The notes: a model not told the origin generated them from the letters alone. 51,280 bases of DNA from Candidatus Avirikenella pullistercoris (GCA_018710935.1 DVIX01000020.1:1-51280), one strand, 5' to 3'. Shown: positions 17,451-25,674, counted from the first letter of the stretch. Translations and numbers: made by a program.

Positions 17451-18068
17451 ATGAAAATTATTTGCATTGGGCATAATTACAGAAAACATATCGAAGAGTT
17501 AGGGCATGCTTTACCCGAAGAACCGCTCTTTTTCTGCAAGCCCGATACGGCGCTTTTACGCAATAACGATTCTTTTTATATTCCTGATTTTACGGATGAT
17601 TTGCAATATGAGACGGAATTGGTAGTGAAAATCAACCGGATCGTAAAATCGATCGATGAAAAATTCGCTTCCCGTTGTTATAGTCAGGTTGCTGTCGGAA
17701 TTGATTTTACTGCGAGGGATATACAGCGTTGTTGTATCGAAAAAGGGCTTCCGTGGGAGATATGTAAGGCGTTCGACAAATCTACTCCGGTTCCCAATGA
17801 ATTTAAAGAGCTGGCCGATTTCCCGCAAGGAATAGGAAATTTGCATTTCCGCCTTGATATTAATGGAAAAACGGTACAGGAAGGCAATAGTGCGGATATG
17901 ATTTTTTCGGTAGATAAAATTATTGCTTATGTATCCCGTTTCATGACGTTGAAAATCGGCGATATTATTTTTACGGGTACGCCTGCCGGGGTAGGGAAAG
18001 TGAAAATCGGCGACCGGCTGGAAGTGTTTCTGGAAGGAGAAAAAATGATGGATTTTGAAATAAAATAA
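17451..18068 (+). CDS. Fumarylacetoacetate hydrolase family protein
   Basis: A 205-residue single-domain FAH-fold protein similar to FAHD1-type acylpyruvases and oxaloacetate decarboxylases. Metal-binding acids are in QYETELVVKI and GIDFTARD, with the family block IIFTGTPAGVG near the C-terminus. The true substrate cannot be told; a short acylpyruvate or oxaloacetate is usual for this subgroup. Coupled to truA (3-bp gap), with no other catabolic gene near. Confidence 0.88.
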   Translation: MKIICIGHNYRKHIEELGHALPEEPLFFCKPDTALLRNNDSFYIPDFTDDLQYETELVVKINRIVKSIDEKFASRCYSQVAVGIDFTARDIQRCCIEKGLPWEICKAFDKSTPVPNEFKELADFPQGIGNLHFRLDINGKTVQEGNSADMIFSVDKIIAYVSRFMTLKIGDIIFTGTPAGVGKVKIGDRLEVFLEGEKMMDFEIK

Positions 18069-18126
18069 GCGGGGAATCTGTTTTATCGTAAAACATTTCG
18101 GAAAGGTTCCTGATGGGATAATGATC

Positions 18127-18157
18127 GAAATTAAATAAATCATATTTATTTAATTTC
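18127..18157. repeat. A+T-rich 14-bp inverted repeat upstream of the flavodiiron promoter
   Basis: GAAATTAAATAAAT (18127-18140) is followed by CAT and its exact complement (18144-18157). It ends 14 bp before the -33 box of the flavodiiron gene. An operator is possible. A weak terminator for truA-FAH is the alternative, though it lacks a G+C core. Confidence 0.55.
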
Positions 18158-18171
18158 CTTTAATTGAATGA

Positions 18172-18201
18172 TTTGAAACAAGAAAAGAACAGTTATTTTT
18201 G
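18172..18201 (+). promoter_or_regulatory. Promoter of the flavodiiron gene
   Basis: TTTG (18172-18175), 18 bp, then TATTTTTG (18194-18201) match the Bacteroidota promoter. The leader to the ATG at 18240 would be about 33 nt. Confidence 0.7.
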
Positions 18202-18239
18202 TGTATTGGAGTTTGTATGTATAATTAAAAAATAAGACT

Positions 18240-19439
18240 ATGTTTAATAATGTAAAAGTCAGCGATAAAGTTTATTGGCTTGGAGTAAACGACCGCAGTA
18301 AACAATTATTTGAAAATATGTGGCCTCTTCCGGGAGGGGTTTCATATAACTGTTATCTGATTGTGGATGATAAGACCGCTTTGTTGGATACGGTGGAAAT
18401 GGGAAGCGACCTCGATTTCGTAGGAAGGGTAGAGTCCATTCTCGGCGGACGGGAGCTCGATTACTTGATTATTAATCACATGGAGCCTGATCATTCCGGC
18501 GAGATAAAAGATATTTTACGCCGTTATCCCGATGTGAAAATTATCGGTAATAACAAGACGTATAAAATATTGGAAGGGTATTACGGCATTACTGAAAATT
18601 TGCAGGAAGTGAAAGACGGAGATACGCTTTCTTTAGGACATCATGATTTGCGTTTTGTATTTACACCATGGGTACATTGGCCGGAAACCATGATGACTTA
18701 TGATATTACGGAGCATATTCTTTTTTCTGCCGATGCTTTCGGTTCTTTCGGAACTCTTGATGGAGGTATTTTCGATGATGAAGTGGAATTGAAATATTAT
18801 GAAGATGAAATGCGCCGTTACTATTCCAATATTGTTGGGAAATACAGCAATATGGTACAGAAGGCATTTGCGAAATTAGGGAGTTTGAAAATCGATATTA
18901 TATGTCCGTTGCATGGTTTAGTGTGGCGTTCTAATCCCGGTAAAGCTATCGAAATGTATCAGAAATGGAGTACTTGCCAGGGAGAAAACGCCGTAGTTAT
19001 AATTTATGCTTCCATGTATGGAAATACCCAGCGTGTTGCCGATTATATTGCCCGAGCTCTTGCCGAGCAGGGGGTAAAAGATATACGGGTATATGATGTT
19101 TCCAAAACGCATGTATCTTATCTGATTAGTGAGGTCTGGCGTTGCAAGGGAGTGATATTGGGCAGTTGTGCTTATAATACGCAGATGCATCCCAACATGG
19201 AACATTTGACGACTGAGTTGGAGCATTACGGAGTGAAAAATAAGTTTTTGGGAATTTTCGGTTCTCATAGTTGGAATGGCGGTGGAGTACGTAATCTGAT
19301 GGCTTTTGCCGAAACAATGGGATTTGAGCCGGTAGCAGCTCCAGTTGATCTGTTCGGAAAACCGACTCTTGAAAAGTTAAAGGCATGCGATGAAATAGCG
19401 GTTCAAATGGCTGCCTGTCTGAAAGGGGATAATAATTAA
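18240..19439 (+). CDS. Flavodiiron protein (FprA family)
   Basis: A cytoplasmic oxygen- or nitric-oxide-reducing flavodiiron protein, useful to an anaerobe under oxidative or nitrosative stress. The N-terminal beta-lactamase-like domain holds all diiron ligands: H80, E82, D84 and H85 in NHMEPDHSGE, H146 in PWVHWPET, D165 in SADAFGS and H225 in PLHGL. The flavodoxin domain follows (about 250-395), with the FMN loop YASMYGNTQ. Length is 399, with no added rubredoxin or NADH domain, so an external electron donor is needed. The thioesterase-family gene follows after 16 bp. Confidence 0.95.
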   Translation: MFNNVKVSDKVYWLGVNDRSKQLFENMWPLPGGVSYNCYLIVDDKTALLDTVEMGSDLDFVGRVESILGGRELDYLIINHMEPDHSGEIKDILRRYPDVKIIGNNKTYKILEGYYGITENLQEVKDGDTLSLGHHDLRFVFTPWVHWPETMMTYDITEHILFSADAFGSFGTLDGGIFDDEVELKYYEDEMRRYYSNIVGKYSNMVQKAFAKLGSLKIDIICPLHGLVWRSNPGKAIEMYQKWSTCQGENAVVIIYASMYGNTQRVADYIARALAEQGVKDIRVYDVSKTHVSYLISEVWRCKGVILGSCAYNTQMHPNMEHLTTELEHYGVKNKFLGIFGSHSWNGGGVRNLMAFAETMGFEPVAAPVDLFGKPTLEKLKACDEIAVQMAACLKGDNN

Positions 19440-19455
19440 TTAAAAAGTGATCTAT

Positions 19456-19836
19456 ATGGATAAATTGAAAGAAGGGCTTTCACATATTTCCGTACAGGAA
19501 GTGACGGTTGCTCTGAGTGCGGCAGAATGCGGTTCGGGTGATTTGCCTGTATTGGCTACTCCGGCTATGGTGGCATTGATGGAAAATGCAGCGATGAATG
19601 CCGTAGCACCTTTTTTGTCCGAAGGGCTTTCAACGGTAGGGGTAGAGATAAACAGTTCCCATGTTAGGGCAACACCGGTAGGCGATACGATTCAGGCAAC
19701 GGCAGTTTTGAAAAAGATCGATGGAAGGAAATTATTTTTCGAAATCGAAGCATCCGATTCCAAAGGAGTTATCGGTACTGCTTCTCATGTCCGGTTTGTA
19801 GTCGATAAGGAACGGTTTATGTCTAAATTGAAATAG
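19456..19836 (+). CDS. Hot-dog thioesterase family protein (FlK-like)
   Basis: A 126-residue single hot-dog domain similar to fluoroacetyl-CoA thioesterase-like proteins. Blocks typical of the group are TPAMVALMENAAMNA and GVEINSSHVRATPVGD, holding the expected Thr, Glu and His. It likely hydrolyses a small acyl-CoA; the substrate is unknown, and the fluoroacetate name should not be taken literally. A GTG three codons upstream is in frame, but the ATG at 19456 is preferred. It follows the flavodiiron gene closely and is closed by a strong terminator. Confidence 0.85.
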   Translation: MDKLKEGLSHISVQEVTVALSAAECGSGDLPVLATPAMVALMENAAMNAVAPFLSEGLSTVGVEINSSHVRATPVGDTIQATAVLKKIDGRKLFFEIEASDSKGVIGTASHVRFVVDKERFMSKLK

Positions 19837-19852
19837 AAGAAGACTTGTCGAT

Positions 19853-19890
19853 AGTGCCCTGTGAATTGCGATTTACAGGGCACTTTTTTT
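19853..19890 (+). terminator. Terminator after the flavodiiron-thioesterase unit
   Basis: AGTGCCCTGT (19853-19862) pairs with ACAGGGCACT (19875-19884), followed by T7 with the closing base. Its 3' arm lies inside the last codons of the convergent EamA gene. Confidence 0.9.
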
Positions 19891-20802
19891 CGTTTCGGCA
19901 TCCATCTGGGCTTTGGATTTGCTGCGGGTTACGATATATACTCCGGTAAATACCAAAAGGATAGCGAGTGTTTTGGTGAATCCGAATGTATCCATTCCCA
20001 ACCAAACAGTAATTAACGAGGCAACGATAGGTTGCACGTAATTATACATGCTGGCTACTGTCGGCCGTAGGTGTTTCTGCCCGATAGGAATAAGCAAATA
20101 GGCAAAAAAAGTGGCTCCGAAAACGACGAATGCTAAGTCCAGATAAAATTCCCCGGGGATGTTTGTGAATGGGATAGTCGCTACATCGCTGTATGCGAAT
20201 GGCACGCAACAGATAGATGCGTATATGAACATCCATTTCATTAAAGTAATGGGGTGATACCGGGCAATTAATTTTTTAAAAAATACGTAATAACAAGCAA
20301 AAGAGGTTTGGGCCAATAAACAGAATATATCGCCTGATACATTATTGTTTCCGGCGGTTGCGATATGTTGTCCGCTAAGGATTAACAATAGGGCTCCTGC
20401 AGCGCCGATAAAAATACCGATTACTTTTTTGCCGGTAATCGGTTCTTTTAAATAAAGGGCTGCTATAATCATGGTGATAATGGGAGTTGTAGTGGCTACG
20501 ATAGATGCATCGATAGGAGAGGTCAGCGATACGCCTGTCAGGAAACACCCTTGGTTTATTACGATTCCCAGCAAGGAAGCGAAAAACAGCAATACCATAT
20601 CTTTGGGAGGAACCGTTTCTTTGGGAATGAATAGCGAAGCGATCCAAAAAGCGACGGCAGCTCCGAACATCCTGGCCATTGTCAGGGAATAAGCGTTGAA
20701 AATACCTGAATTCAAAAGAGTTTTGGAAACAGGGGATAATAGCCCGAAAGTGATATTCGCACCTAACATTGCGAGATGCCCTTTGAAATTTTTATCTTCC
20801 AT
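19873..20802 (-). CDS. EamA/DMT-family transporter
   Basis: A 309-residue inner-membrane protein of the drug/metabolite transporter superfamily, with ten predicted membrane helices in two EamA repeats (about 8-140 and 158-295). The N-terminal half has ANITFGLLSPVSKTLL, and each repeat ends with a proline-rich stretch such as LKEPITGKK. Such proteins export small metabolites or amino acids; the substrate is unknown. The last residues are cytoplasmic and charged. It is monocistronic, transcribed toward the flavodiiron unit. Confidence 0.9.
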   Translation of the reverse strand: MEDKNFKGHLAMLGANITFGLLSPVSKTLLNSGIFNAYSLTMARMFGAAVAFWIASLFIPKETVPPKDMVLLFFASLLGIVINQGCFLTGVSLTSPIDASIVATTTPIITMIIAALYLKEPITGKKVIGIFIGAAGALLLILSGQHIATAGNNNVSGDIFCLLAQTSFACYYVFFKKLIARYHPITLMKWMFIYASICCVPFAYSDVATIPFTNIPGEFYLDLAFVVFGATFFAYLLIPIGQKHLRPTVASMYNYVQPIVASLITVWLGMDTFGFTKTLAILLVFTGVYIVTRSKSKAQMDAETKKSAL

Positions 20803-20860
20803 TAGACCTGTTTTTGATAAAACCGCCGTAAATGTAATGGTTTTATTGTTTTCTGCCGAT

Positions 20861-20887
20861 AAAAAAAAATCCGTTTTTGTAACGGAT
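20861..20887 (-). terminator. Terminator of the DNA glycosylase gene
   Basis: On the minus strand ATCCGTT and AACGGAT pair around a 5-nt loop (20869-20887) and are followed by T9 (plus-strand A run 20861-20869). It lies 60 bp after the stop of the glycosylase gene. Confidence 0.85.
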
Positions 20888-20946
20888 ATAGTTGTTTTGG
20901 GCGTAAGTATTTGGTAATTATGTTACTATATGGGGTGTTTTTGAAA

Positions 20947-21537
20947 TTATAGCATGTTTAATTCCAAAAACATCTGTTTATAAACGGCGGCTTTCTCTTC
21001 TAAGGGTTTAGGGTAGGCACGGGAAGAGGAAGGCATACGGTATAATCGCATGGAACGCCCGTCATAATTGAATGCGGAGAAACTGCCTACTTTCGGTTCT
21101 GCTGCTTGTATAAGGGATAACAGGGTATCCGTTGCCTTTTGTCCGGTAGTGATGATTGCTTTGCATTCCGGTAGTCGGGACAATATCTGTTTTAGATCGG
21201 TAGGTTCCACTACTTCTAAAAATTTATCGGAAGCATTGTCTTTATGCCGGATGATAGTTTGAGCCGTATCGCCTAATGCGATTCCCTGGCGGGTGAGAAA
21301 TGTTTTGATTTTATCTTTGTCGAATTTTTTTCGGCTCTGTAAAAGAAAATAATCTTTATCGTTGAAAAATACGATTCCGAAAATCCTCCACATATCGTTT
21401 TGCATATTGGGGTAGAAAAAGTCCATGGACCATTTCTCTTTTTTCGGAGGAAAACTGCCTAACATCAATATTCGGGCATTATGTGGCAAAAAAGGTTCTA
21501 AAGGGTGTGTTTCCGGTATTTTTTTCGTTTTTTCCAT
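20947..21537 (-). CDS. Uracil-DNA glycosylase family protein
   Basis: A 196-residue protein of the uracil-DNA glycosylase superfamily, of the subgroup near Mug and hypoxanthine-DNA glycosylases. The active-site block is MLGSFPPKKEKWSMDFFYPN with NDMWRIFG following, and the C-terminal DNA-binding loop is MPSSSRAY. It probably removes a deaminated base from DNA; which base is not clear. It has its own -7 box (TACCTTTG at 21555-21562) and terminator. Confidence 0.85.
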   Translation of the reverse strand: MEKTKKIPETHPLEPFLPHNARILMLGSFPPKKEKWSMDFFYPNMQNDMWRIFGIVFFNDKDYFLLQSRKKFDKDKIKTFLTRQGIALGDTAQTIIRHKDNASDKFLEVVEPTDLKQILSRLPECKAIITTGQKATDTLLSLIQAAEPKVGSFSAFNYDGRSMRLYRMPSSSRAYPKPLEEKAAVYKQMFLELNML

Positions 21538-21554
21538 GTCGTTTTATTTTGGCA

Positions 21555-21562
21555 CAAAGGTA
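21555..21562 (-). promoter_or_regulatory. -7 box of the DNA glycosylase gene
   Basis: On the minus strand TACCTTTG matches TAnnTTTG exactly, 17 bp before the ATG at 21537. No good -33 box is seen. Confidence 0.5.
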
Positions 21563-21650
21563 GGAATTATGTCTTCCGGAAAAAACAGAGAAATAAATAA
21601 AACGGAACGATAGAGCGGTTAAATTTGTTTAATTTGTAAAAAAAATAATT

Positions 21651-22070
21651 ATGACAGTTACTATTCCGAAAGAACGGGTTACCCCTGCCCGGATCGAAGA
21701 GTTGGGGAAAAACGAAATTTTTGTTTTCGGTTCTAATTTGAGAGGTGCCCATTTAGGAGGAGCAGCGGCAACGGCTCGGCGCAAATGGGGTGCAGTAATG
21801 GGACAAGGTGTCGGTATGCAGGGAAAAACTTATGCGATTCCTACAATGTTCGCTTCTGTCGGACAAATCGCTCCTTACGTGGACCAATTTATTTCATATG
21901 CAAAACAATATCCGGATACTGTTTTTTTAGTAACGGAAATCGGTTGTGGGATAGCCGGATTCTCACCTGTCGATATTGCTCCGCTGTTTAAAAATGCTAT
22001 GGAGGAGCAGAATATTCATTTACCGCTTTCGTTTTGGCAAGTACTGACAGAAAAACAGGGAGATGAATAA
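21651..22070 (+). CDS. Macrodomain-like protein, A1S_2505 phage-protein family
   Basis: A 139-residue protein with blocks FVFGSNLRGAHLGGAAATA, GQGVGMQGKTYAIPT and EIGCGIAGFSPVDIAPLF. This matches the family named after A1S_2505, a non-structural phage protein, and the glycine-rich pattern resembles ADP-ribose-binding macrodomains. The function is unknown; ADP-ribose or nucleotide binding is inference from the pattern. An exact -7 box TAAATTTG lies at 21620-21627. No other phage gene is nearby. It converges on the GNAT gene with a 6-bp gap. Confidence 0.75.
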   Translation: MTVTIPKERVTPARIEELGKNEIFVFGSNLRGAHLGGAAATARRKWGAVMGQGVGMQGKTYAIPTMFASVGQIAPYVDQFISYAKQYPDTVFLVTEIGCGIAGFSPVDIAPLFKNAMEEQNIHLPLSFWQVLTEKQGDE

Positions 22071-22076
22071 TCGGTA

Positions 22077-22547
22077 CTATTTTATTGATTTGCTCATTTT
22101 GTAATTTGTCAGAAAAAGTTTGTTCGCTTTCATTTTTTGTTCCCGATCGACTGAAAAACCTTGTTTTTCAAAGAAGGGGCAGGCAGTGATGCTTACCTCA
22201 GAAGTCAGGCGGTTTATGCCGTGTGTTTTTGCGTATGTTTCTATTTCCCTATATAATGCAGTAGCAACACCTTGTCGCTGAAACTCTTTATGAATGAACA
22301 TGGAGTGTAAATAGCCGGTATTCGATATGGAAGCGAATCCTACGGCTTGCCCTTCTTTCGTTTCTGCGATAATGAAATATAACGAATCGATTAATTCTTG
22401 CCAATGGGATAAGTTATCTCCGCAAGAGGCCCAGTCTTCTGTTTCGGCTTTGGTATAATGTTGTCGGTTTATGGTTTTTACGGTGTCTTGAAAAAGAGTT
22501 TTGATAACGGGAATATCGTTGTAAGTAGCGGTTTTAAAACGGTACAT
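22077..22547 (-). CDS. GNAT family N-acetyltransferase
   Basis: A 156-residue GNAT enzyme from the ATG at 22547 (MYRFKTATYNDIP). The acetyl-CoA loop is HKEFQRQGVATALYREIE, followed by ACPFFEKQGFSV, typical of small-molecule acetyltransferases of the YafP/ElaA-like type. The reading frame is open a further 79 codons upstream into a DUF2867-like fragment, so a 235-residue fusion protein starting at 22784 cannot be excluded. The substrate is unknown. Confidence 0.82.
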   Translation of the reverse strand: MYRFKTATYNDIPVIKTLFQDTVKTINRQHYTKAETEDWASCGDNLSHWQELIDSLYFIIAETKEGQAVGFASISNTGYLHSMFIHKEFQRQGVATALYREIETYAKTHGINRLTSEVSITACPFFEKQGFSVDREQKMKANKLFLTNYKMSKSIK

Positions 22548-22784
22548 ATTGAATGAGTTTAAAATAAAATTCTTTTTATCGCTGCCAATACGATTAGTTT
22601 GTGAAAGGGTTTGATAGAGGCAAAATAACGAAGTTATCCATAGCGGCGGATTTGTGAAAAGGTTATAGAGTATATCGTCTGCACGGAGTTCTTTTCGGGT
22701 TTCAAAAATCAGAATATCGTAATAGTCGGCTGGCAGGTACTGTTTTATCATGCAGTTGCCGGGTAATTTTTCACGATTGTTCAT
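22548..22784 (-). pseudogene. DUF2867 N-terminal fragment fused in frame to the GNAT gene
   Basis: The 79 codons before the GNAT start encode LPGNCMIKQYLPADYYDI and a following ADDILYNLFTNPPLWITSLF stretch, which resemble the N-terminal half of DUF2867 proteins. The remaining half is missing. The fragment starts with an ATG directly after the TAA of the double-GNAT gene, so it may still be translated by coupling. I recognise the family by pattern only. Confidence 0.5.
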
Positions 22785-23774
22785 TTATTCGTCGAATAAT
22801 GTATTTTCGGTTTTTAATTTGCTGTATATGTTGAGGTCGAGAAATTTCCCGGGTATTATTTGTTCTCCTGCCCGTTCCACGCCTTCGGCAACGAATCCTA
22901 ATCGGAGCGGAATTTTGTTGCTGGGCAGGTTCCCTACGGCGCATTTGATTTGTATCCGGTTCAATCCTGCTTCTCTGAATGCCATATCACATAAAATTTT
23001 TACAGCAGAGGTCATGATTCCTTGTCCTTGAAACTGTTTACAGAGCCAATAACCGATTTCTGTTTTTCGGTTTGTTCGGTCGGTGTTGACAAAACCTATT
23101 AATCCTGCGAATGTTCCGTTTCGGCGTATTACGAATGTGGGTTCCTGTTTGTTAAAAGGAAAATAGACGATCGATTTTACGAATGTCTCGGAATCGGAAA
23201 GCCTTTTTGTTCCAGCGACGAAAGGGAGCCATTTCCCTAAATATTCGCGTTGTGTGTCGATAGCTCGGAATATTTCTTGGGCGTCCGACAAACGGATACG
23301 GTATAAAGCGGTTTCGGCATTTATTGAAATAGGCTCAGGTGAAGTAAGTTTCAGGTGCAGAATCGGGAATGGTCTTCCTTGTCCGTCAAGAGCGTCCCGG
23401 CCGGTTATTTCAAAACCGTTATATAGATAAAAGTCTAAAGCGTGGGTATTTTGTTCGTTTACATCTACAGTGGAAACGCCCAGATTTTGAATTGCGTATT
23501 CCAATAATTGTTTCCCATATCCTTTCCCGATAGTATCGGGATGTACGAAAAGCATTTCTAAATGAGAACCGGCTATTCCCATGAAACCGCAGGGAAGGAG
23601 CCCGTCCGTAATGCAATAAAGATCGGCAGAAGGCAGGTAGTCTTCTTCTACCAACGGTTTATAGAAAAGGATTTCCTGCTCGGAAAGGAAATGGTGAGTT
23701 GCACGGACAGAGACTTCCCATATTGTTGTCAATAAAGGATAATCTTTTTTGCCGGGTTTGAAAATGTGTCCCAT
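22785..23774 (-). CDS. Double-domain GNAT acetyltransferase
   Basis: A 329-residue fusion of two GNAT domains. Residues 1-143 resemble YjaB-type N-acetyltransferases (FVHPDTIGKGYGKQLLEYA, then HALDFYLYNGFE). Residues 150-325 resemble RimJ/RimL-type enzymes (EIGYWLCKQFQGQGIMTSAVK, then IQIKCAVGNLPSNKIPLRLGF). Both acetyl-CoA loops look intact. The second type often acetylates protein N-termini or ribosomal proteins; substrates here are unknown. The gap before it (23775-23994) holds a 62-codon plus-strand frame without support. Confidence 0.88.
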   Translation of the reverse strand: MGHIFKPGKKDYPLLTTIWEVSVRATHHFLSEQEILFYKPLVEEDYLPSADLYCITDGLLPCGFMGIAGSHLEMLFVHPDTIGKGYGKQLLEYAIQNLGVSTVDVNEQNTHALDFYLYNGFEITGRDALDGQGRPFPILHLKLTSPEPISINAETALYRIRLSDAQEIFRAIDTQREYLGKWLPFVAGTKRLSDSETFVKSIVYFPFNKQEPTFVIRRNGTFAGLIGFVNTDRTNRKTEIGYWLCKQFQGQGIMTSAVKILCDMAFREAGLNRIQIKCAVGNLPSNKIPLRLGFVAEGVERAGEQIIPGKFLDLNIYSKLKTENTLFDE

Positions 23775-23994
23775 TTTATTTTCGTTTATTGTCGGTCAGG
23801 AAATGTCTAGTAAATTCTTCTTTTGCTTTTTGTAAAAGTATGAATAAAATCGTTTTTGACAAATGTATAGATATCTCTGTTGTATTGAGTTTAATGTTAT
23901 ACCAGCATTATTTGTGTTTATCTAATGGTTATCGTTCGATTCGGATTAGTGTAAAGTATCGGAAATTGGATATTTGATTGATTTCACGACCTGT

Positions 23995-25302
23995 TTATTT
24001 TTTGGCTAAATATATTTGGAATCCTAAACAAAAAATGAAATCTTCTGCCATAAAGCGGTCGAATATATTTTCATAATTATCTCTGTACCATTGGTAATCT
24101 TCTGTTATGGTTTGGTTTTGAGGGTATTTTTCATGCATCCATTTTATATCTCCATAGATAAATTGACAATACATTGAGAAGAATTTTTCTTTCTCGTCGT
24201 AATCCATTCCTATAGAGTCAAAACCTTCTTTTCGTAAAGAGATATTGTGAAAACCTGATTTTAAAAGGTTACTGAAGATTTGTCTTCCACTGTGTCGGTT
24301 GCCGCTTGTTTCATTGGAGTCGCATATTTTATAGATTCTTTCAAATGCACCGTCTTCATCCGGATATGCGAAATTCAGGCCATCGTCGATGTCTTTTATG
24401 AATAATATCCCGTCGGTTTTCAGAAAACGTCGTAAAATACGGAGTAATTGAACTGGGTTTTTGAGATGTAACAAAAGCATTGAAATATGGATTACATCGA
24501 ATTTATCAATACATAGATTATTCGTGATTTCTTTTAATTTCGCTTCAAAATTATCGTCTGTTACATTTATCTCGTAAAAGGAGGTATTTTTATCGGCGTA
24601 ATGTTTTTTGGCGTATGTAATTTTATCTTTATCCCGGTCGAAAGCACATAATTTATAAGTGTTGGCGTAACTCTTTAATCTATCCATTATTAAATCTCCA
24701 TTACCGCATCCGACATCTAAAATGTTCATATGGGGATAAATAGAAAATATTTCTTTATATGCTTCTCCGTCAAACCGTTTTGTCAATTCATTTTGGTATT
24801 TGAGCCGTAGGTCTTCTCTTTGGCTGGAAAAATACAAACTTTCTTTACGGCTTTTTTTCTTCGGTGAAGATAATTGAAGGATCTCCCTGTTTTTATGAAT
24901 TATTAAATCCGCAAGTTCCGTCGGAGTATTGTTATTTAGTGGAGTAATAACATTTATCCTTCTGATATAATACATGATTTCATCGAATTCTTTGGCATAG
25001 AAATCAATAGGTTCAATTAAAAAAGGTTCGATCAGGATATTTGAAACGTTTTGTCTTTGGGGATTGTAGGCTATTTCAATTTCATTAAGTACGTGTTCGC
25101 TTACAGCTGAATTATGGGAAAGGCACAACAAAAAAATTTTAGAGGATTTGATTGCATCTGTAATGGCTTTTGCATAGGGGCCTATTACATCTCTTGGCGC
25201 AATCCAACATTTGATGCCTTTTGCTTCCAGCGCTGAAACAATAGGCATTACAATATTATCGTCTTTTGAAGAATGAGACACGAATATATCATATTTTTTC
25301 AT
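23995..25302 (-). CDS. TIR domain fused to a class I SAM methyltransferase
   Basis: A 435-residue protein from the ATG at 25302. Residues 3-125 form a bacterial TIR domain: YDIFVSHSSKDD, CWIAPRDV, and FLLCLSHNSAVSEHVLNEIEIA, where E74 aligns with the NADase glutamate of catalytic TIRs. Residues 155-350 form a Rossmann methyltransferase with motif I ILDVGCGNGD (194-203), the acidic AFDRD (220-224) and motif IV-like FDVIHISMLLLHL. Residues 350-435 are a helical tail. No signal peptide or membrane helix is seen. TIR domains often serve in antiphage immunity or NAD+ cleavage; what the methyltransferase modifies is unknown. It stands alone, A+T rich, between acetyltransferase genes. The frame continues 15 codons upstream, but a -7 box overlaps that start. 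Confidence 0.85.
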   Translation of the reverse strand: MKKYDIFVSHSSKDDNIVMPIVSALEAKGIKCWIAPRDVIGPYAKAITDAIKSSKIFLLCLSHNSAVSEHVLNEIEIAYNPQRQNVSNILIEPFLIEPIDFYAKEFDEIMYYIRRINVITPLNNNTPTELADLIIHKNREILQLSSPKKKSRKESLYFSSQREDLRLKYQNELTKRFDGEAYKEIFSIYPHMNILDVGCGNGDLIMDRLKSYANTYKLCAFDRDKDKITYAKKHYADKNTSFYEINVTDDNFEAKLKEITNNLCIDKFDVIHISMLLLHLKNPVQLLRILRRFLKTDGILFIKDIDDGLNFAYPDEDGAFERIYKICDSNETSGNRHSGRQIFSNLLKSGFHNISLRKEGFDSIGMDYDEKEKFFSMYCQFIYGDIKWMHEKYPQNQTITEDYQWYRDNYENIFDRFMAEDFIFCLGFQIYLAKK

Positions 25303-25344
25303 ATTGTTTCTTGCATTTTGTTTGTTCGGATAGAAGTATAGCAA

Positions 25345-25352
25345 CAAATTTA
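25345..25352 (-). promoter_or_regulatory. -7 box of the TIR-methyltransferase gene
   Basis: On the minus strand TAAATTTG matches TAnnTTTG, 42 bp before the ATG at 25302. It overlaps the first codons of the longer open frame, which supports the shorter start. No -33 TTTG is seen. Confidence 0.45.
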
Positions 25353-25616
25353 TGTAAAATTCTTTGGATTGTTTTAAAATTATTATTGTTTGTTGATGAA
25401 ATTCTTACGATTTGTAGATATGTTCCGAACGGAGAATATTTACATAATGTAAAGTTTTATAATCCCGGGAATTTATTGTCTTTTTATTTAGACAGAAAAT
25501 GGTTTTCTTATGTTTTTAAGGCAGAAGTTATTCTGATTTTTGTCGGATATTCGGTACAAAAGGGACAGGTTATAAGAATATAAACTGATAAAAAGATATT
25601 GTTTGGATTGAGAGTA

Positions 25617-25633
25617 AAAAAGAGACTCTTTTT
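25617..25633 (-). terminator. Weak hairpin after the GNAT gene
   Basis: AAAAAGA and TCTTTTT pair around GAC, about 40 bp after the stop of the minus-strand GNAT gene. It is nearly all A-T, so termination is only possible. The remainder of the gap 25353-25674 holds no gene I can support. Confidence 0.3.
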
Positions 25634-25674
25634 ATAAGTCTTAGGGGTATTATAATCACGTGTTTCCCGAGGAA

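Noticed and set aside
21651-22070. A prophage around the phage-type macrodomain-like gene
   Set aside because: Neighbours are ordinary chromosomal genes; no integrase, capsid, tail or lysis gene is present.
25266-25583. A 105-codon plus-strand frame upstream of the TIR gene
   Set aside because: It overlaps the start of the TIR gene, and its composition looks like translated A+T-rich spacer.
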